NCBI GenBank assembly: GCA_040285825.1
Contig: JAUPSS010000006.1
Location: forward strand, 62,001 to 126,000
From: Eukaryota sp. TZLM1-RC
Lineage: Eukaryota > Metamonada: BaSk clade
Length of the DNA stretch: 64,000 nucleotides
Reading direction: 5' to 3'
This document shows positions 53,701 to 62,543 of this stretch, in pieces. The notes below the pieces were generated by a model. The model saw only the letters and a program-made list of their open reading frames with translations. It had not been told where the DNA came from and searched no databases. The position numbers were made by a program, and so were the translations under genes. Each line of letters opens with the position of its first letter. The stretch's first letter is position 1.

Positions 53701-54347
53701 CAAGTCAATCTTCGCTTTTGGGTCTGACAAGTTTGAAAAATTCATTGGTTGAGCTCGACTTGTCAGAGTGTCAAATACAGCTCATTAGTCACCTTCCGAT
53801 TGCTGAACTATCAAAGTTGACCAAGTTAACTCTTTCTGGTAATTTGATTAATTCTATTGACGCAAATTCATTTGCAAATTCCAATTTATTAAAACTAGAT
53901 CTATCCAGAAACAGAATTTCATCAATTTCACCGTGTGCATTCAATAATTGTTCCTTGCAACACTTGAATTTAAACGATAACTCTATTCGAACCCTAACAA
54001 GTTTACTAATTCCTTCACTAATTACTCTAGGACTGGCTTCCAACAGAATTTCTGATTCATATGAATTATGCAGGTTGTCTTCTTATTGTAGGTACTTAAC
54101 TCATTTAAATTTGGTCAACACCCCTGTTTCAAGAAGGAATAAATATAGAGAATTGGTAGTTTCCAGTTTTTCAATGTTGGTTGAGCTTGATATGATGCCA
54201 ATAACTCTAGAGGAGAGATCAGCAGTGGATCAGAGTCAAAATTTAAGCGAGTCAACATCAACAGTGAAAGTACCTGTGAAAATTTCAACTTTTAATTTCG
54301 AAGCAGTTGAATTTGGAAGTGCTCAACAGTTTCAATTTCATCAATAA
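50775..54347 (+). CDS. Large leucine-rich-repeat protein
   Basis: 1190 residues, intronless. N-terminal LRRs ~20-200 (LPPLPLQRLILYSNSISSL, LNTLDLANNSLSSV, LKWLNLANNHLSDL) are of the short 20-24 residue type. A non-LRR helical region follows at ~205-500 with charged stretches (KLRKSAFYATKVQKFKNLG; IKFRTYINNQILDGEEI). Two further LRR blocks lie at ~540-640 and ~690-1160 (LKVLLLDHNSLTNVDFL, LVELDLSECQIQLI, LLKLDLSRNRISSI, LITLGLASNRISDS). No signal peptide, membrane segment or enzymatic domain is seen, so it is probably a cytosolic scaffold. The first ~110 codons are much richer in C than the rest, a switch near 51110 that could reflect an old join of two sequences. Confidence 0.8.
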   Translation: MILDHQQICQLNGLERPIHATKLEFFMLSSLSTLPDFSLFPQLVRLHVLNSPLSSLDNLHTAPHLTELFIIESRLTSLTLPPLPLQRLILYSNSISSLSLPPLPSLNTLDLANNSLSSVAELFAKVPNLKWLNLANNHLSDLNEFINFEFLEFLNVSGNQFNFISNFYILSSLKNLRHLVLNDPKFGQKSQNLVCKSLNYKPSVIMNLNLSTFQILDQEEVSEAQKTEYLSLKLRKSAFYATKVQKFKNLGHSIIRDCRKFVLNRLKQLDLEFSIKFRTYINNQILDGEEITNDLNSKIAELQLIQSRCSSEISLLKLIEEEINQSIDDVVCDTWFELESWGNLKLEEISIDTGFEFGQLFKNLNFEILSFQKVSVAPFDTLSSNKSNFEKFVSFIIIGYCELPSLVTNISYFEPKFLNIDQLLREIKNLRVARIGIIQSSILIGNRLTGIVSICQKELILNSQLSAYSQPFFRCVPIISDCFNSIKFSASKNNESQFFERSLANDLFSNFGQNLTLSSLTVNRNIKKVFLNFLTVKDFQILNNFPNAEYVDFSFNIIKELTVSTKFPDLKYLYLKSNNVSNFHSNFNDFLPNLHELDLSGNPILQSNFGLFSVISSVIPSVEIFCGVSVSKSETVQNLSRNLSSKIFPFERPSSVRCRRNSIGQSYLTVISQSITSNDSLARIIELDLSYQSLNDTKLKTKSQSIFLGLKSLKVLLLDHNSLTNVDFLKFLECPQNLTHLSLVANQITSTRSNLTLPNLTFIDLAQNPLNILEGIEQFPSLKYLNISFTNISNIDPLVSCQNICDLAASFCKFSSQGSIKILKKLPKLQLVDLSNSFQSIDDVNSSKSQENSAELRASLIFSLKRLKALNCEILKESDKISANSLFSGRLTVEMLKKQAQNSGNLETITSLDLSGLGLKYIYAMTINTTKEVPILSQLKFLNLELNSLKNLDDLHLSSFRLPNVECLFLANNKFSSQSSLLGLTSLKNSLVELDLSECQIQLISHLPIAELSKLTKLTLSGNLINSIDANSFANSNLLKLDLSRNRISSISPCAFNNCSLQHLNLNDNSIRTLTSLLIPSLITLGLASNRISDSYELCRLSSYCRYLTHLNLVNTPVSRRNKYRELVVSSFSMLVELDMMPITLEERSAVDQSQNLSESTSTVKVPVKISTFNFEAVEFGSAQQFQFHQ

Positions 54348-54639
54348 ATGTTAAATTTATTGAAGTATTATTTAGTTTAATTTGGAAATTTTCACGCTTT
54401 TATTTAAGGTAAATTTAATCATTGAAGCTTTAATTGAATGGGTTGTTCAAAGTTTTTTTTTAAACTGGAATATTTATTGAGATAAAAAAACCCATCTAGA
54501 ATTCAATATCCTCCAAACAAGAGTCACTATTACTGAACCTACTCACAGCATTACGTTCATATTCTACACCAATAGCTAAAAGTGCCTTTGAAATCATTTG
54601 TTGGAATAGACTTGAAAATGCAAAAAACAATTCTATTTA

Positions 54640-54780
54640 TGATGCCGTTAGGCAGATGAACACACGAAGGGGAGAGAGAGAAATCTAAGTTTATTAATAA
54701 AACTGATTCATAAACGAGTATCACGTCATCAGTCAAAATACAAAGATACCTACTAATTCAATTTAAGTTCGACAACAACA
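54640..54780 (-). repeat. 3' LTR of the miniature element (141 bp)
   Basis: Nearly identical to 55330-55470; I see only two differences, both in the stretch from ATACCTACTAATTCAATT onward. Confidence 0.85.
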
Positions 54781-55329
54781 CTACTTTTTCCCATTTTTCT
54801 GAGGACAAATACAGTACTGGCTCAATAGAGGGAAGATATGGGGTTTGTTAAATTCTCCGGTGCATCGTTGGTATGAGAACGTTGGAGACCTACGGGAAGA
54901 ATTCCTCTGGCAAATCGGTTCAGAAAAGCTATGTCTGGCAACTTCAGTCCGGAAGCCCTACTCTTTACCTGGAGGAAACGTCGCAGGTAACAGGACATGC
55001 GTTCTCGGACGTCACCAATACGGACATCAAGCTTCAGTTCTGACATAGCCAGACTAAAATCTTCGTACGTGACGAACGATACGACAGATTGTAGATGTCT
55101 GAGAAGAACATCGTCACTGGATGAGACGTCGGATTTCTGGAGAGATAGGACTCTAACAGAAAAGAATCGACCAATAGTCTTGCTGGAACAAGCTCTTTCT
55201 TAGGAGTCACCGAAGAATAAATCTTTCACTCCTATAGGAACAGAAGAACACTTTCAACTTTCATGGAAGAAAGAGACGTCAGGTTAACAGAGGGAACAGT
55301 CATCTGAAATAAGAAGGGCCAATAATTAT

Positions 55330-55470
55330 TGATGCCGTTAGGCAGATGAACACACGAAGGGGAGAGAGAGAAATCTAAGTTTATTAATAAAACTGATTCA
55401 TAAACGAGTATCACGTCATCAGTCAAAATACAAAGATACATACTAATTCGATTTAAGTTCGACAACAACA
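55330..55470 (-). repeat. 5' LTR of the miniature element (141 bp)
   Basis: Direct repeat of 54640-54780; contains TTTATTAATAAA and CACGTCATCA, blocks shared with the solo LTR at 11109. Confidence 0.85.
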
Positions 55471-56060
55471 TTTAACCAGAAAGTGGAGTTCATTGTTTAA
55501 CCAGACCTATTCAGTAACACTTTCTTAAAATTTTCCAAAAAGTGCAACCCTGAAGGTCCAATATTGCCAAAAAGAGAAATTGCAAACGGCACAAACTGAT
55601 ATTTCACATGTTCCACTCTGACTAACTGAGCCAAAGGTTCTTCATATTTCTTTATCTTCTGTTTTTCGGCGTTAGATAACGGCGATTCAGCGGAATACAC
55701 TAAATGAGCAGCAGAATTTTTGCAAACATCAACTGAGACAACATCTACAACATTGAGAACACCATCGATCCCTGAAGCTACTAAATCTCCCCTTCTTTTA
55801 CCAATGAAATCATCAGTTTGATCTGAAGACAGCTTACGTACTAATGGCTCAATAAATGCCTCTATATTGAAACTTTTGCACATGGCATATAATTGATCAC
55901 GAACTGAGTCATGAACAATTGAGCGATAAGTTATAAAATACTTACAGTTTAAAATATGGTAAAGCGTAACAACACTCTTGCAGCGACAAATTAAATCATT
56001 TGGTAAAGAAGAAAACATCTCATTCTCATTGCAGTGGTCCATTGGTGATCATTGACTAGA

Positions 56061-57017
56061 AGGCTATAAATGTTGGGAATTTGGGAGATTAGGCAACTTG
56101 AGCAACTGTCTTCAAGATCAATCAAAAAGTATTATCAAAAAGTTTTATAACATTTGTTATTTTCAAAATTTCTTCAATTTATTTCAAAATACAAAGTATT
56201 TGCTGAACATGTTTATCAAAAAGCATGTTAAATAATTCGGAAAATGGTAATTGACATTGTTGAATAATGTAGCTTATGATTAAGTTGTTCTAAATCAACG
56301 GTTTAGTTAAAATAAAACGAAATAATGAGATTATAGTTGTTTTTTCATTTTTCGGTAACTTGCATGATAAAGGTAATGAGTAATGAATTTATGATAAAGC
56401 CTACCAAGACCGTTTCTCGATTGACAAAATTATGCAACCTCCAATGCATGGACAGTTGAAAATTGAATGAAGATCACCATCCAATACTTTTAATGTCCCC
56501 TGCGCCTTCTCTGAAAGCATCAGTTAGGCACATGTAGTGGAACTACACTAATTAGTAAAAGGTAAAAAGTGCATTAATGTAGAGCAATCATTCCCAAGAA
56601 ATAGAAAACACTTCCCCTCTACATCATGGTATAATACACTTTTTCAATAACCAAACCTCAGAAGCTACATCTTCAAGGATACATTCATCCCTTACCAATT
56701 GATTGTCCACTTCTTCGTAGATTCTTTGACGAACTTCATCTTCTGAAACCAAAGGTGTGCTTCTCGACAATTCACTTGCTTCATGTGCTTTCTCCTCATC
56801 AATCGAAGTCAAACTCTATACACAAGAGGGGCAATTCTTCAACTGAAGACTAACTTTCCATTCCTCTCCACCAACATTTCACATCGTTGTTTTGAATGTA
56901 CTGTCACCATTTGTGTTGCTGAAACTACTCTGGACAAAGCTTTGGTCAGGTTTGGCTACTCTGTAACTCATCCATCATTGCAATAGCAAATCGTCTATTC
57001 AAGCTTATTACATTTAT
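56061..57017. other. Intergenic with one doubtful small frame
   Basis: A 62-codon minus frame (56812-56624: EEKAHEASELSRSTPLV, EVRQRIYEEVDNQLV) is acidic and helical and could be an exon of an unrecognised gene. An overlapping plus frame exists too, and neither has a motif. No repeat or RNA gene was seen in the rest. Confidence 0.35.
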
Positions 57018-57320
57018 TAATATTGCACTCAGTGAACTGTTGAATCGCTTTTTATGTTTTATAAGGTTGATAAATTTTTGTGCAAAGTGGGTAATAAATG
57101 TACCTTTATTTCAGTTAAAATTGGTGTAAAGTTGATGTTTAAACAAACTAATTCAAAACTTTTATTTATTTAAAAATCATTGATTCATTTACAATTCCAC
57201 TGAAAATTGAACAAGTTTGTGGTCAAGGCTTTGATTAATATGATTATTTCGTTGGAATTGGTGAAAATTGAAATTAAACAATGACTTTACAAAAAATGAT
57301 TTATAAAACAAATCAAACAC
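57018..57320. repeat. Flank repeat unit 1 (3' of the RING/SPRY gene)
   Basis: About 300 bases homologous to 61000-61302, the same position 3' of the SPRY-only copy. The inner ~85 bases (TTTTATAAGGTT... GTTAAAATTGGTGTAAA) occur a third time at 60500-60585. Confidence 0.75.
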
Positions 57321-57322
57321 TA

Positions 57323-58663
57323 TTACTCTACAATATACAATTTTTGATCAGGCCAGCACAATTCAAAATAAGGATAATAAAAATCACCATCTAATCTAGG
57401 TAGTTCACCATTTACATCAATATAACCTGAACCAATCTCCTTCAAATTAATGGTGTGATTAACTAAATCAACAGTGATTTCAATTACATCACCTTGTTTC
57501 CATTGGGAAGTGGTTCCATAGGTGTTGAGGGGATTACCATTACCACAACAACCATAGACAACAGAGAGATCGACCTCAGAAGTGACAAACCTCTTCCCAG
57601 CAATGACACCAATAGCAAGACCATCATCATTATCTTGAAACCTAACCTTCCATTTATGAACACTACCAAGCTTCAAGGGTCCATCTCCTCTAATTGGTTG
57701 CTCACAATCACCATCACCACCTTCAGCCACCAAACCATCATCAGAAACAAAAACCACATCCTGCTTATATTCCTTGGAAAAAACCACACCACCAAAAGAT
57801 TGAGCAACATTACTGGTGGTTTTGGGTTCACCAAACTTAGTGGAATCAACAACATTCTTGATTTTTTTAGCAATTTCGAGGAATTTACCCTCAATTCTAG
57901 AAATATTATGTTTTGCATCAGAAAAACAGCTTTTGATCTCATTCTTTAAACAAGGAGCAGTTTGGTTGAGGGTAACAGGGTTTCCAGAAAAAAAGACGTC
58001 AGTGGAGCTTGGAACCTTGCAAGAGTCAATGCAAGATTTGAGGGATGCTATGCAATCGCCGATCGATCGGGAGAGTTGAGATGTGGCTTCACTGGCTACT
58101 TCTTTGGCTTGGCAAAGGCATTGTTCAAGGTCGTTGTTAATGGTGGTAATGGTGGTGGTGTAGGAATCAAGAGCTTCATCGAGAGGCAGCATATCGCCAT
58201 GGGAGGAGTGCCCGTCCACAAGACAGCAGTTAACACAAACAGGAATTGAGCAATGCTGACAAAAGTACTCCAAGGGCTTTGTTTTGTGCTTCGTACACTT
58301 CTTGGGGAGAAGGGGACTTTCATGCAGGGGTACAACGGTGTGGGATCGAAACACCTTTTTTTCGTGAATGGAAGCTGAACAGCTTTGACAGAAGGAAGAT
58401 GTACATTCGTGGCAAGTGACAGATGCAGGAGCTTCGTCACACCCCTCACATCGAGGAGGAGAGACGGACATGTGTTCTATTGCCTCTCTCAGACTAATGT
58501 TCACATGCAAACTCTTCCTCTCTGCAGGATGACGGCATTCGGGGCAGGTTTGGCTCTTCTCAAACCATGGACGGAGACATTTGTTAAGGCAAAAGCTATG
58601 TCCACAGGTCAATGAGCAAGGTTCATGCATGGTTTCGTGGCAAATGGAACATGTGAGGATCAT
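57323..58663 (-). CDS. RING, B-box, coiled-coil, SPRY-like protein (TRIM-type E3 ligase)
   Basis: 446 residues, intronless. RING finger at 5-43 (CSICHETM, CGHSFCLNKC, CPEC), with one extra residue between the fifth and sixth ligands (CLNKC). Two B-boxes follow at ~72-117 (CEGCDEAPASVTCHEC) and ~124-165 (KCTKHKTKPLEYFCQHC, GHSSH), then a coiled-coil region ~170-270. The C-terminal ~150 residues form a SPRY-like domain (GLAIGVIAGKRFV, VYGCCGNG, WKQGDVIEITVDLVN, YYPYFELCW). The domain order is that of animal TRIM proteins, though convergent assembly is possible. RING plus SPRY suggests ubiquitination of targets bound by the SPRY loops. Those loops differ strongly from the copy at 61303. Confidence 0.85.
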   Translation of the reverse strand: MILTCSICHETMHEPCSLTCGHSFCLNKCLRPWFEKSQTCPECRHPAERKSLHVNISLREAIEHMSVSPPRCEGCDEAPASVTCHECTSSFCQSCSASIHEKKVFRSHTVVPLHESPLLPKKCTKHKTKPLEYFCQHCSIPVCVNCCLVDGHSSHGDMLPLDEALDSYTTTITTINNDLEQCLCQAKEVASEATSQLSRSIGDCIASLKSCIDSCKVPSSTDVFFSGNPVTLNQTAPCLKNEIKSCFSDAKHNISRIEGKFLEIAKKIKNVVDSTKFGEPKTTSNVAQSFGGVVFSKEYKQDVVFVSDDGLVAEGGDGDCEQPIRGDGPLKLGSVHKWKVRFQDNDDGLAIGVIAGKRFVTSEVDLSVVYGCCGNGNPLNTYGTTSQWKQGDVIEITVDLVNHTINLKEIGSGYIDVNGELPRLDGDFYYPYFELCWPDQKLYIVE

Positions 58664-59879
58664 GGGGAGAAGAGAAGTGTTTGGTGCTGGTTTGTTACAA
58701 TTTCAGAAAGGTTGTATGATTTCAAAAGACCAATTCACTGATTTTGGCTGAATTTTATCTCTGACTAATTGCATCAGATTCGATAAGGGAGCTCATCCTA
58801 AATCTTGTGTTCAAAAGTAAAGTCTGTTCCTGTTGACCAATATTTAGGATGTTGATTGAATTAGAATGTTTTTTGTTCTCCTTTGATGCTTTATATGTCA
58901 TGTTGTTACAGAACAAAGATAAAAGATATTTATTGAATTTCACTGGCCCTTATAACGGCCATCACTAGTTAAGTATATAATAATAAATGTACTAGATCGA
59001 CCAATTGTCCACATTACAACTCTTTCCTCTATTTCTTTTTCTTTGTATCATGTGTGAATGTTTTTCCATTGTTTCTTTTATTCCTCGTCATGACTGTTCA
59101 AATTGTATGAAACTTTTATGATAATAAATAAAAATAAGTTGCAAAGATTATGTATCAAGAATTTGCCGTTGTCAGTGGTTTTGAACATCAAAACTATCTA
59201 ATGCTTTGATTCTTGAAGTGTAAATATCCCGTAGAGTTAATCATTTTTTCTGTGTTCTTAACCTGCGAATGGCTGTTAAACTCAAACAATACTCTTAAAT
59301 AATCCTACAATGGGAAAAACAAGGTTTACCAAAGAGGACAGCAAATCATTGTCGCAAGATACGATTGAATGACACAGTGAATTTATTTATTTATTTATTT
59401 TATTTGCTATTGAATTTATTTATTTATTTGTTTTAACTTAAAGTGTAAGTTTTCTGAGATTGTCAATGAACACCATTGCAGTTCCATACCATTAAACAGC
59501 AGGTTCAAGGTTATAAGAGTTACATAATGTATTAAAGTTTTTAGCTAAATTGATTATTAATTATTGGAAGTTCCACATGCAAAATTCAATTGGATTGAAC
59601 ATTTCATGAACACCTCTTTTCCCCTTTTGATAATTCACATGCAATTATACATTAATGTATAAACCAGCTATTCAAGAAGAAAATACAAGGTGGATGAGAT
59701 GTTTGTTGTTTTCTATTTGCTGGAAAAGGGAAAAGAAAATGATTCTAAAATATTAACAACTATTACACCAATTAACCTCACAAAAGTTGACTATCTCTGA
59801 AAAACTAACATTAAATTTTTAACATTAAATTTGTACCAACTTATGGCAATTTCAAATAACTGCAGGTAAATGCGCAGTG
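58664..59879. other. Intergenic with a short microsatellite
   Basis: An imperfect (ATTT)n tract lies at about 59380-59430. No supported gene. The stretch just upstream of 58663 should hold the promoter of the RING/SPRY gene. Confidence 0.5.
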
Positions 59880-60470
59880 TGGTTTCATAGAATCACCACC
59901 TTGTCCCCTTTACATTCCATCGATCGGAATCTTGGTTGAAACTTGTAAACAACATGACAACAACTGTCTTAAGGTGAATCAAAAAGTTTGAAAAAACCGG
60001 ATATTTTTCTTTAGCCAAGCTAAGACGTACAATATAAGTCAAGTTTTCTGAAACTTTTAAGATTTTGTTCTGGTATTTTGCAAAAGTCAGTGGTACTGAG
60101 AGCAAACTTCTTGAAGGAAGTTTCACCATATCAAAAGGAAAACCCCAAATATATTAGATCAAATATTTGGTAAAAGAGAATCAATGTCCGTAAAAAAATG
60201 CCACAGTTTTCAAGGAGATCAATTTTATCTGAAAAGCGATTCTCAAATTCAAAGATAAAATTATTACCACCTCCAATAAATACAGCTTTACAAAAGTAAG
60301 TAAATTTATTAAAATGAACACCGCCAAAATTTGTACCACAAAAAATGTGACTACGTAATTGAGATGCATCAATTTTTAATAATGTTGCTGAAGAATTGGT
60401 GCCTTATTCATTGAAAATACAACAAAATTTCAAAGAAATTGACGGTGATGTTGATGACAAGACATTGTTC
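59880..60470 (-). mobile_element. Degenerate non-LTR fragment (post-RT linker)
   Basis: Minus strand: LSSTSPSISLKFC, SATLLKIDASQLRSHIFCG, NFGGVHFNKFTYFCKAVF, IGGGNNFIFEFENRFSDKI; compare STAPSLSIDFC and VGGGKNFIFEFLNRFPEDI in the element at 35735-38392. Frames are broken several times, and the zinc-knuckle and endonuclease are missing. A short piece of the same sequence (AATTGACGGTGATGTTGAT) recurs at about 61842. Confidence 0.65.
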
Positions 60471-60499
60471 AAAGTTTGTTCAGGTTTCAATCACTTGTA

Positions 60500-60585
60500 A
60501 TGTTTTATAAGGTTAATAAATTGTTGTACAATGTGTGTAATAAATGTACCTTCATTTCAGTTAAAATTGGTGTAAAATTGGTGTT
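60500..60585. repeat. Flank repeat unit 2
   Basis: About 85 bases shared with 57052-57135 and 61037-61115, here ending just before the SET-domain fragment. Confidence 0.7.
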
Positions 60586-60888
60586 TCTTACCAAAATATA
60601 GATGCCTCTTCCACCAATTTGAAGATAAGAAGCTTACGGAGGAATGTCAATACAAGGGAAGCTACTAATTTAGTCCCCACTAGTTGCTGTGGTCAACTAT
60701 TTTTTATGACCACTAGAAAAATTAATGCAGGAGAGGAACTGTTTGTGCAATATTTTGACAAACACGATCCTGCCAGAAAAGATTTTAAAATACCTTTTCT
60801 GAAATCAAATGCCACTCCCAAGTACAATAGCGCAGATGACTGGGTACTGGATTACATTAACCGTAAACGTACTCCAAAATTAGATTGA
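60586..60888 (+). pseudogene. SET-domain protein, C-terminal fragment
   Basis: Plus codons read CCGQLFFMTTRKINAGEELF and VQYFDKHDP. This matches the end of a SET methyltransferase domain, where the I-x-x-GEEL-x-x-Y motif helps form the active site. It continues with a ~40-residue basic tail to TGA. There is no upstream ATG (the open frame begins at TTG) and no N-terminal SET motif. It sits between two copies of the flank repeat, so it is a captured fragment, unless a tiny-intron exon structure upstream was missed. Confidence 0.55.
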
Positions 60889-60999
60889 TTGTTTGTGATG
60901 ATTGTATTTTTATAAACAAATACGTTATTGATTCTTTATTTCATTTTGCATTTATTCATTATTTGCATTCAGCAATTATTTCAGGCAGGTGAAAAAATA

Positions 61000-61302
61000 T
61001 CAATATTGCACTCAATGAACTGTTGAATCGCTAGTTGTGTTTTATAAGGTTAATAAATTTTTGTACAAAGTGTGCAATAAATGTACCTTCATTTCAGTTA
61101 AAATTGGTGTAAAGTTGATGTTTAATTCAACTAATTCAAAACTTTTATTTATTTAAATATCATTGATTCATTTACAATTCCACTGAAAATTGAACAAGTT
61201 TTTGGTCAAGGCTTTGATTAAAATGATCATTTTGTTGGCATAGATAAATTGAAATTAAACAATGATTTTACAAAAATGATTTATAAAACAAATAAAACAC
61301 AA
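61000..61302. repeat. Flank repeat unit 3 (3' of the SPRY-only copy)
   Basis: Homologue of 57018-57320, so the SPRY copy was duplicated with its 3' flank. Confidence 0.75.
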
Positions 61303-61840
61303 TTACTCTACAATATACAATTTGTGGTCTGAGTCGCACTTGAAAAAAGGATAATAAAAATTTCCATCTAATCTAGGTAGTTCACCATTTAAATCGATAT
61401 AACCTGAACCAATCTCCTGCAAATTAATGGTGTAATTAACTAAATAAACAGTGATTTCAATTACATCACCTGGTTTCCATTGAGTAGTGGTTCCTGAGGT
61501 GTTGATGGGTTCACCACTACCATTATAACAACCATAGATATCAGATTCATTGAACCTAGAAGAGTTAAGCTTCTTCCCAGCAATAACACCAATAGCAAGA
61601 CCATTACCACGACCTTGATAACTAACCCTCCAATTATGAACACTACCATGCTTCAAGGGTTTATCTCTTCTAATTGGTTGGTAACCACCACCACCACTTT
61701 CAGCCACCAAATTATCATCAGAAACAGAAACCTTACAATTCTTATATTCCTTTGAAAAAACCACACCACCAAAAGATTGAGCAACATTACTGGTGGTTTT
61801 GGGTTCACCAAACTTAATGGAATCAACAAAATTCTTAAAA
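61303..61840 (-). pseudogene. SPRY-only partial copy of the RING/SPRY gene
   Basis: The frame 61764-61303 is intact and covers the entire SPRY-like domain (GLAIGVIAGKKLN, TTTQWKPGDVIEI, ELPRLDGNFYYPFF, KLYIVE). Coding similarity continues upstream to about 61840 (NFVDSIKFGEPKTTSNVAQ), then switches to retroelement-like sequence. RING, B-boxes and coiled coil are absent. Differences from the 57323 gene fall in clusters at loop-like positions: KNCKVS for KQDVVF, SYQGRGN for RFQDNDD, NSSRFNESDI for VTSEVDLSVV, and FKCDSDH for FELCWPDQ. The framework is unchanged. No start codon of its own is evident beyond an internal Met (VVFSKEY), so translation is doubtful. Confidence 0.7.
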
Positions 61841-61869
61841 TAATTGACGGTGATGTTGATAGCAAGGCA

Positions 61870-62470
61870 TGTGTAAATTTTTCAGAATAACAAAAAATAA
61901 GAAAAAGGAATTTTGAATGTTTTTCAATATTTATTTTCTCAATTTAATCTAATTTTCAAATTGAGCAATAAAACTCGAAAATTTGCTGTTGACATCATAA
62001 ATATTTTGGAGGTAACATTCCAAAAAACGTAAACCAGACTGATCGTAATTGATAAAAGGGACGTTGACGTTATTGATAAAAAATCAATTGGTTCATGGCC
62101 AATAACCAAACATTTGGAGACATTGAATGAAAGCCAAATACTTCAGAACGCTGTTGATGAAAATTTGCCATTTTTTAAGAACTGAAATAGGAGCAATGAC
62201 AAAGATGTCATCGAAATGTGCTCCAATATTAATTTCTGGAAATTTTTCTTTTAATTCTTACATTCAAACATGAAACACCAACCAAAAGAAAAAGGGACCA
62301 AGACGATCGCCCTGTTTAACATCTGAAGAAGAAAGCAAGTCAAAATATTCAATGACCAATGTTGATGATTTTCCATAAAATGAATACAAAGGACACTCAG
62401 TTTCGGGAAAATGATTGTGCAGGAAAGGGAAAATAATTTACCAAAACGAACATTTTCAACTATAATCAAA
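61870..62470 (-). mobile_element. Degenerate reverse-transcriptase fragment of a non-LTR element
   Basis: Minus strand: FPETECPLYSFYGKSS, DVKQGDRLGPFFFWL, then AHFDDIFVIAP (YxDD-type box with the Tyr replaced by His-Phe), then INYDQSGLRFLECYLQ. These align in order with FYGKPS, GVKQGDPLGPLLF, YMEDISLIG and AFRFLGCWL of the 35735 element. Frames are broken and an AT-rich stretch follows. Confidence 0.65.
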
Positions 62471-62543
62471 CACAATTTTAAATGGAACAAAAACTATTCA
62501 AAATTTATAACAAATTAAATAATGTAAAACTATAAACAACAAA

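Larger units (their letters stand above)
54640..55470 (-). mobile_element. Miniature non-autonomous LTR retrotransposon (TRIM-like)
   Basis: 831 bp with two 141-bp LTRs (54640-54780 and 55330-55470) and TTTA target duplications (54636-54639, 55471-55474). The LTRs start TGATGCCGTTAGGCAG and end CGACAACAACA on plus. Their ends resemble the reverse complement of the full element's LTR (CCGTTAGGCA), so it lies on the minus strand. Next to the inner end of its 5' LTR it has ATAATTATTG, as does the full-length element. Its polypurine tract (GGGAAAAAGTAG) is also in the same position. The 549-bp interior has no protease, RT or integrase; a minus frame (55046-54822) may be a Gag relic. Confidence 0.85.
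54480..56060 (-). mobile_element. Non-LTR element split by a miniature LTR element
   Basis: The right part (56042-55475, minus) has LICRCKSVVTLYHILNC (zinc knuckle), HDSVRDQLYAMCK, KRRGDLVASGIDGVLNVVDV (endonuclease) and FVPFAISLFGNIGPSGL; an RSG-stop is followed by codons for the FW motif. The left part (54639-54480) continues with RIVF and LLAIGVEYERNAV to a stop after EDIEF. Joining the two at one TTTA brings the conserved FW-x-x-RIVF block together. The element is thus an older non-LTR copy, already carrying a stop and a frameshift, that was hit by the insertion at 54640-55470. Confidence 0.8.
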
